From NCBI GenBank assembly GCA_947462175.1, contig CANHOE010000067.1, forward strand, positions 1-10,178: a DNA stretch of 10,178 nt, in the 5' to 3' direction. The position numbers and the translations under genes are program-made. Below are positions 6,396-10,178 of this stretch, one piece after another (the stretch's first letter is position 1; each line of letters opens with the position of its first letter). Under the pieces are notes generated by a model that was given only the letters and a program-made list of their open reading frames with translations, was not told where the DNA came from and made no database searches. Origin of the DNA: Burkholderiales bacterium. GTDB taxonomy: Bacteria > Pseudomonadota > Gammaproteobacteria > Burkholderiales > Burkholderiaceae_C.

Positions 6396-8216
6396 TTACT
6401 GGTACTTGACCGAACCCGGAACAATGCGCGCGCCGCTGTACTGCGCCATCAGCGTCTGCACCACCGGGTCGTCGGCGATGATTTGCTCTGCCTCTCGCTG
6501 CCGGCGCAAGCGCTCTGCGCTGGCGCGCATCGCGGGGGTGTCTCGGGCCGGGCCGGCTTGCACATCGAGCTTCAGCGGCACGCCCAGGTGCAGGCTCAGC
6601 CCAGCTTCCAGCTTGTCGCGCAGCGCGGGGGAACGCAGCGTGTCGCGCTCGACCTGCAACACCCACAGCGAAGGCGAAGTGCCATCGTCGATGCGCACGC
6701 ACTGCGACTGGATTGCCAGTTCGCGCACCATTGCCGTGATGCTGCCGGCTTGCGACATGGCCTGCACGACGTCGTTCCAGCGGTCACCGAGCGGGGTAGC
6801 CATCGGATCAGCGGTTTCGGAGGTTGCCGATGCCACGTCGAGCGGCGACGGCACGACTGACTCGCTGGCCACGCGCACAGGGATCGGCGCAGGGACCGGT
6901 GAGGCAGCGGCTACTGCAGCCGGAGTCACCTCGTCGTCCCATGGCGCCTCGACCCACGGTGGCGGCATCGGTTCGGATACCTGGGGGGGCGTCGATGGCA
7001 TCACGGGCGGCATCGCCGCGCGAGCGGGCGCCGGAGTCCGGGCCAGTGCGGCCGAGGCCGTCGATTTCGATGGTGTGGCCAGCCGGACGGTCACCGGCTC
7101 GATGGCACGCGTGCCCGCCGGTGGGCCGAACGCCAGCATGCGCAGCAGCACCATCACGAGGCCGCTGTGCTCGTCGGGCGCCAGCGCCAGTTCGGCGCGG
7201 CCGTGCAGTGCCATGCTGTAAAAGAGCTGCGTCTGGTCGGCCGCCACCAGCGACGCCAAGCGCGCGGCTGCTGCAGCATCGGCATCGCCGGCATCGAGCG
7301 CCTCCGGGACGGCCTGCGCCACGGCCATCTGCTGCAGCAATTCGGCCATCTCCTCCAGCGTACCGCGTGCCGACAGACCCAGCGCCCGCAGGGCATCGGC
7401 CTCGGCCAGCAGCGCCCCCCCCTCGCCAGCGGCCAAGGCTTCAATCAAACGGATCGCATGGCGGCGATCGACTGCTCCGAGCATCTCGCGCACACCGGCT
7501 TCAAGCAAGGCGCCACCGCCGAATGCCACCGCCTGATCAGTGATCGACAGCGCATCGCGCATCGACCCCCGTGCCGCCCGCGCCAGCAACCGCAGCGCGC
7601 CGGGTTCGGCAGCGATGCCCTCATCGGCCAGCACCCTCGCGAGGTGCTCCTGCAGGGTGTGCAAGCCCATCGGCCGCAGGTTGAACTGAAGGCAGCGCGA
7701 CAGCACCGTGGGCAGCATCTTGTCGGGCTCGGTGGTGGCCAGCACGAACTTCAGATAGTCGGGCGGCTCTTCCAGCGTCTTCAGCAGCGCATTGAACGAG
7801 TCACGCGTGAGCTGATGCGCCTCGTCGATCATGAAGACCTTGAATCGGCCCACCGTCGGCTTGTACGCTGCGCGCTCGATCAGGTCGCGGATCTCGTCGA
7901 TGCCCCGGTTGCTCGCGGCATCGAGCTCCATGTAGTCGATGAAGCGGTCGGCATCGATGTCACGACAGGCATTGCACACGCCACAGGGGTGAGCGGTTAC
8001 GCCACCCTGACCGTCGGCGCCTGCGCAGTTCAGCGCCTTGGCCAGGATGCGCGACACCGTCGTCTTGCCGACGCCGCGCGTGCCCGTGAACAGGTAGGCG
8101 TGGTGCAGCCGCCCCTGCGTCAGCGCATTCGACAGCGCTTGCACCACGTGTTCCTGCCCGACCAGCGTGTCGAAATTGCGCGGTCGGTATTTGCGGGCCA
8201 GCACCAAGTAACTCAT
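6396..8216 (-). CDS. dnaX: DNA polymerase III subunit tau (gamma/tau)
   Basis: ATPase of the clamp-loader complex and organiser of the replisome. The 606-residue product starts MSYLVLARKYRPRNFDTLVG. The AAA+ module shows Walker A GTRGVGKT at 45-52, a zinc knuckle at C64, C78, C81 and C84, Walker B DEAH at 131-134, sensor 1 around ATTEPDKMLP, and SRC at 173-175 with arginine finger R174. Domain III runs to about 370. A Pro/Ala-rich linker covers roughly 375-490, and a compact C-terminal region (about 490-606) fits the tau part that contacts the polymerase and helicase. The ATG at 8216 is preferred to an in-frame TTG at 8219. The classical A-AAA-AAG slippery site is absent, but a C7 tract sits at codons 410-412. 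It heads the dnaX-ybaB-recR cluster. Confidence 0.96.
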   Translation of the reverse strand: MSYLVLARKYRPRNFDTLVGQEHVVQALSNALTQGRLHHAYLFTGTRGVGKTTVSRILAKALNCAGADGQGGVTAHPCGVCNACRDIDADRFIDYMELDAASNRGIDEIRDLIERAAYKPTVGRFKVFMIDEAHQLTRDSFNALLKTLEEPPDYLKFVLATTEPDKMLPTVLSRCLQFNLRPMGLHTLQEHLARVLADEGIAAEPGALRLLARAARGSMRDALSITDQAVAFGGGALLEAGVREMLGAVDRRHAIRLIEALAAGEGGALLAEADALRALGLSARGTLEEMAELLQQMAVAQAVPEALDAGDADAAAAARLASLVAADQTQLFYSMALHGRAELALAPDEHSGLVMVLLRMLAFGPPAGTRAIEPVTVRLATPSKSTASAALARTPAPARAAMPPVMPSTPPQVSEPMPPPWVEAPWDDEVTPAAVAAASPVPAPIPVRVASESVVPSPLDVASATSETADPMATPLGDRWNDVVQAMSQAGSITAMVRELAIQSQCVRIDDGTSPSLWVLQVERDTLRSPALRDKLEAGLSLHLGVPLKLDVQAGPARDTPAMRASAERLRRQREAEQIIADDPVVQTLMAQYSGARIVPGSVKYQ

Positions 8217-8333
8217 CAATCGATTCTAGAAGCCCGACAGCCGGTTCCTCTGCTCGACTCAGGGGCTGCCGGATAATCCTGGGGCACTCACTGCTGCGGC
8301 CTCGCGCTCCCCGCGGCTCACCCGCCCTGCCCC
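8217..8333. promoter_or_regulatory. Divergent promoter region between dnaX and the PurM-like gene
   Basis: A 117-base space with opposing genes. On the plus strand GATAAT at 8272-8277 matches five of six -10 bases and would serve the PurM-like gene, with a leader of about 50 bases. On the minus strand TAGAAT at 8228-8223 also matches five of six and would place the dnaX transcript start at or next to its ATG. Neither has a good -35. A hairpin (CCTCTG at 8247-8252 with CAGGGG at 8260-8265, 7-base loop) lies between them. The leader before 8334 is C-rich and has no Shine-Dalgarno. Confidence 0.45.
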
Positions 8334-9473
8334 ATGACCATCACATCACCCTCTGCGCCGGACCACGGCACGCTCAGCTACGAACAATCTGGCGTCAACT
8401 ACGACCTGATCGATCCGCTGAAGGTTGCCGCCCAACGCGCAGCCGCCGCCACCGGCACACACCTCGGGGCTCATGGCTTCAGCGAGGTCACCGCATCGCG
8501 TGGCGAATCGGCCTATGTGGTCGACGTCGGCCCGTTCTACCTGGCGAGCATCGTCGAGTGCCTGGGTTCGAAGTCGCTGGTGGCCGATGAAATGCAGCGC
8601 CTCACGGGCCGCAGCTACTACGACGCGATTGCGCAGGACACCATCGCGATGGCCATCAACGACCTCATCACCGTCGGCGCGACACCTCTGGTGGTGCAGG
8701 CCTACTGGGCGGCCGGCGGCTCCGACTGGTTCGGCGATGCCCAACGTGCCCAGGCACTGGTCACCGGCTGGAAGGCCGCCTGCGATCGATGCAGCGTGGC
8801 CTGGGGCGGCGGCGAGACGCCTGCGTTGGCGGGCATCGTCGAAGGCGGCCGCATCGACCTGGCGGCCTCTTGCACCGGGCTGATCAACCCGAAAGAGAGG
8901 CTGTCGGTCGGCGACAAACTGGCTCCAGGCGATGCCATCGTCTTGCTGGCTTCGAGCGGCATCCACGCCAACGGCCTGAGCCTCGCTCGCAAGCTGATCG
9001 AGCGCCTCCCCGAGGGCTACCTGACCCTGGTCGAGCCCGGCGTGTCCAGCCTGACCTACGGTGACGCGCTGCTGGCACCGACGGTGCTTTATTCGCCGGT
9101 CACGGAGGCTCTGTACCGGGCTGGCATCACGCCCCACTACTGCGCCAACATCACCGGCCATGGCTGGCGCAAGCTGCTGCGTCACCCTGCGGCGCACACC
9201 TACCGCATCCACACCGTGCCCGAAGTGCCTGCGGTACTCCAATTCATCCAGCGCCATGCTCAGCAGGACGACCTCGAGGCTTACAGCACCCTGAACATGG
9301 GGGCAGGCTTTGCGCTGTTCGTGCCGGCCGACCAGGCCGAGCGCACGGTGGCCGTGGCCGAAGCGCAAGGCGTGCGCGCCTGCATCGCCGGACGCATCGA
9401 AGCCGGCCCCAAGCGCCTGCTGATCGAGCCGCTGGGGCTCGAGTTCGGTGACGACGCGTTGCAACTGCGCTGA
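8334..9473 (+). CDS. PurM-like (AIR synthase-related) protein
   Basis: Member of the AIR synthase/PurM ATP-binding superfamily, which includes PurM, PurL, ThiL, SelD and HypE. The 379-residue product shows the two-domain layout: SYEQSGVNYDLIDPLK at 15-30 resembles the PurM opening, AINDLITVGATPL at 107-119 matches the PurM VNDLI-GA-PL block, GGGETP is at 158-163, GDAIVLLASSGIHANGLSLA at 199-218 corresponds to the PurM GD-L--L-SSG-H-NG motif, and NITGHGWRKLLR near 271-282 is the PurM ITGGG region in altered form. It is longer than typical PurM and differs at these signatures, so I infer a paralogue and not the purine-pathway cyclo-ligase; automatic tools may still label it phosphoribosylformylglycinamidine cyclo-ligase. 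The ATG at 8334 is the best start though no ribosome binding site is seen. It stands alone, with dnaX divergent and ffs downstream. Confidence 0.8.
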   Translation: MTITSPSAPDHGTLSYEQSGVNYDLIDPLKVAAQRAAAATGTHLGAHGFSEVTASRGESAYVVDVGPFYLASIVECLGSKSLVADEMQRLTGRSYYDAIAQDTIAMAINDLITVGATPLVVQAYWAAGGSDWFGDAQRAQALVTGWKAACDRCSVAWGGGETPALAGIVEGGRIDLAASCTGLINPKERLSVGDKLAPGDAIVLLASSGIHANGLSLARKLIERLPEGYLTLVEPGVSSLTYGDALLAPTVLYSPVTEALYRAGITPHYCANITGHGWRKLLRHPAAHTYRIHTVPEVPAVLQFIQRHAQQDDLEAYSTLNMGAGFALFVPADQAERTVAVAEAQGVRACIAGRIEAGPKRLLIEPLGLEFGDDALQLR

Positions 9474-9504
9474 CCTTCAAGCGGGCAGAAGCATGGCCGG
9501 CACC

Positions 9505-9510
9505 TACAAT
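9505..9510 (+). promoter_or_regulatory. -10 box of the ffs promoter
   Basis: TACAAT matches five of six consensus bases and lies 6 bases before the first base (9517) of the SRP RNA end-to-end stem, the correct distance for a transcript starting there. The -35 position near 9482-9487 reads CGGGCA, a weak match. The placement relative to the RNA makes this the most convincing promoter in the window. Confidence 0.65.
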
Positions 9511-9516
9511 CGACCC

Positions 9517-9612
9517 TGACGGGCCTCCCCGCATGGAAGCGCGGCCAACCGGGTCAGGTCGGGAACGAAGCAGCCCCAACCGTTGTGACCAGTGCCGGGG
9601 TCAGGCTCGTCA
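9517..9612 (+). ncRNA. ffs: 4.5S signal recognition particle RNA (small bacterial type)
   Basis: RNA scaffold of the signal recognition particle, which binds Ffh and targets nascent membrane proteins to FtsY. The conserved apical domain is seen at about 9551-9576: GGTCAGGT, then the GGAA tetraloop at 9562-9565, then GAAGCAGCC, where the Ffh M domain binds. The closing pair of the loop is G-C, where E. coli has C-G. The ends form a long helix: TGAC (9517-9520) with GTCA (9609-9612), GGGCCT (9521-9526) with AGGCTC (9603-9608), and CCCCG (9527-9531) with CGGGG (9596-9600), leaving TC 9601-9602 as a bulge. The resulting 96 bases are slightly shorter than the 114-base E. coli RNA. Ends are inferred from pairing and the -10 box. 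No clear terminator with a T run follows. Confidence 0.9.
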
Positions 9613-9689
9613 CCCTCCAGGTTTGAGGCCTGACAGCTCCCGTGCAGGGCATCTGTCCGCCGCACGGCAGCCGACCCTAGGTTGAATAG

Positions 9690-9959
9690 ATGTGCACCTG
9701 CTTGGTCATCGGACACTGGGGATCGATCCCCTGGTTTGCGAAATCACCGAAGCTGCCCGACTCAACTTGCAGTGCGCGGTCCGAGGAAATGGCCCACAAG
9801 GCTTCATTCAAGCTGACACCCGATCAGCAGGACAAGCGTTCGGTGATTCCCATTGAGTCGCATGACATCGAACAGTGGCTGATGGAATCACCGGCAGACG
9901 CACACGAACTTCTGAAGCTGGCCCCGGCGGGGGTTTTCGACGCAGGGCCTGCGCAGTGA
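9690..9959 (+). pseudogene. Internally deleted SRAP (YedK/HMCES-type) abasic-site sensor relic
   Basis: SRAP proteins form a covalent link through Cys2 to abasic sites in single-stranded DNA. This 89-residue frame starts MCT and goes almost at once into GHWGSIPWFAKSPKLPDSTC and SARSEEMAHKASF, which I recognise as the SRAP core (WGLIP-WAK...NAR-E). It then jumps to TPDQQDKRSVIPIESHDIEQ, WLMESPADAHELLK and FDAGPA, the SRAP C-terminus. The segments between MC and the core and between the core and the C-terminus are missing, yet the frame is kept across both joins. Of key E. coli YedK residues, Cys2 and the core Arg remain, Asn75 aligns with Ser, and Glu105 and His160 are lost. Activity is therefore unlikely. 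The stop overlaps a GTG in frame with murI. A short functional variant cannot be excluded. Confidence 0.7.
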
Positions 9960-9982
9960 CACCCGTGCCGAAGCCAGTGGTC

Positions 9983-10178
9983 ATGGAGGCATCGATCGGC
10001 GTCTACGACTCTGGCGTCGGTGGCCTGTCGGTGCTGCGAGCACTGAAGGCGAAGCTTCCCGAGGAGTCCTTCATCTACGTAGCCGACTGTGGCCACGCGC
10101 CCTATGGCGATCGGTCGGCAGCCTTTGTCGAAAGCCGCGCCCTCGACATTGCCGGATTCCTGAACCGGCACGGCGCCA
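9983..10178 (+). CDS. murI: Glutamate racemase, N-terminal part, runs off the right edge
   Basis: Cytoplasmic cofactor-independent racemase that makes D-glutamate from L-glutamate for peptidoglycan. Sixty-five codons are visible. The start MEASIGVYDSGVGGLSVLRA carries the family motif, with D9 as the likely catalytic acid in YDSGVGG; ADCGHAPYGDRS at about 35-46 is the substrate-binding region. The frame stays open to the last base, and the two catalytic cysteines would lie beyond the window in part. The ATG at 9983 gives the standard short N-terminus. In-frame GTGs at 9956, 9965 and 9977 are alternatives; the one at 9956 overlaps the SRAP relic stop as GTGA and has AGGG about 9 bases upstream, so it deserves consideration. 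Confidence 0.92.
   Translation, partial: MEASIGVYDSGVGGLSVLRALKAKLPEESFIYVADCGHAPYGDRSAAFVESRALDIAGFLNRHGA

Noticed and set aside
6346..6702. N-terminal extension of the ybaB reading frame
   Set aside because: The frame is open, but the extension overlaps dnaX, is unlike YbaB, and the strong ribosome binding site at 6353-6359 fixes the start at 6345.
5890..7221. 443-codon plus-strand open frame across recR, ybaB and the dnaX 3' end
   Set aside because: It spans three well-identified opposite-strand genes and has no domain signature.
7167..8276. 369-codon plus-strand open frame opposite dnaX
   Set aside because: Antisense to the AAA+ domain of DnaX; composition is that of a shadow frame.
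8346..9464. 372-codon minus-strand open frame opposite the PurM-like gene
   Set aside because: Mirrors the coding strand almost exactly and has no family resemblance. The plus frame carries the AIR-synthase motifs.
9613..9689. Possible terminator after ffs (CAGG...CCTG pairing near 9618-9632)
   Set aside because: Only four pairs and no T run; not enough to call.
9504..9716. Minus-strand 70-codon frame over ffs
   Set aside because: Lies across a structured RNA gene with a matching promoter; no protein features.

Overview
This looks like chromosomal housekeeping DNA from a high-GC betaproteobacterium, most likely Burkholderiales of the Leptothrix/Rubrivivax/Methylibium type. The grounds are protein style (RecR, YbaB, DnaX and GloB read like Burkholderiales orthologues), strong G/C bias at third codon positions, and a dnaX-ybaB-recR cluster. 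No insertion sequence, phage gene, CRISPR array, tRNA or rRNA was seen. The assignment is from memory of the families, not from a search.

Layout. Positions 1-2533 are read leftwards and probably form one transcription unit: a YafS-like methyltransferase, rnhA (RNase HI) and a large Na+/solute symporter that leaves the window at base 1. Positions 2535-4945 are read rightwards: gloB (glyoxalase II) overlaps mltD (membrane-bound lytic transglycosylase) by the ATGA stop/start. The gloB and yafS start codons are one base apart, so each promoter must lie inside the other gene. As I recall, mltD-gloB-yafS-rnhA is also the E. coli order. In E. coli dnaQ comes next; here the symporter does. Positions 4982-8216 are read leftwards: dnaX, ybaB, recR and a small MAPEG-family membrane protein, a replication/recombination operon with one membrane-protein passenger.

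Right of the divergent dnaX promoter region, a divergent PurM/AIR-synthase-like gene (8334-9473) is followed by the 4.5S signal recognition particle RNA gene ffs (about 9517-9612), with a clear TACAAT -10 box. Then comes a short ORF (9690-9959). I read it as an SRAP/YedK-type abasic-site sensor that has lost two internal blocks in frame and keeps only Cys2, the WG-IP-WFAK core and the C-terminus. The glutamate racemase gene murI starts at 9983 and runs off the right edge.

Most of the window is conventional. The points worth a second look are the doubly deleted SRAP relic, a C7 tract in dnaX whose +1 reading would end a protein of about 429 residues (close to the E. coli gamma subunit), the PurM-like paralogue of unknown reaction, and the one-base spacing of gloB and yafS. 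I found no convincing undescribed multi-gene system.
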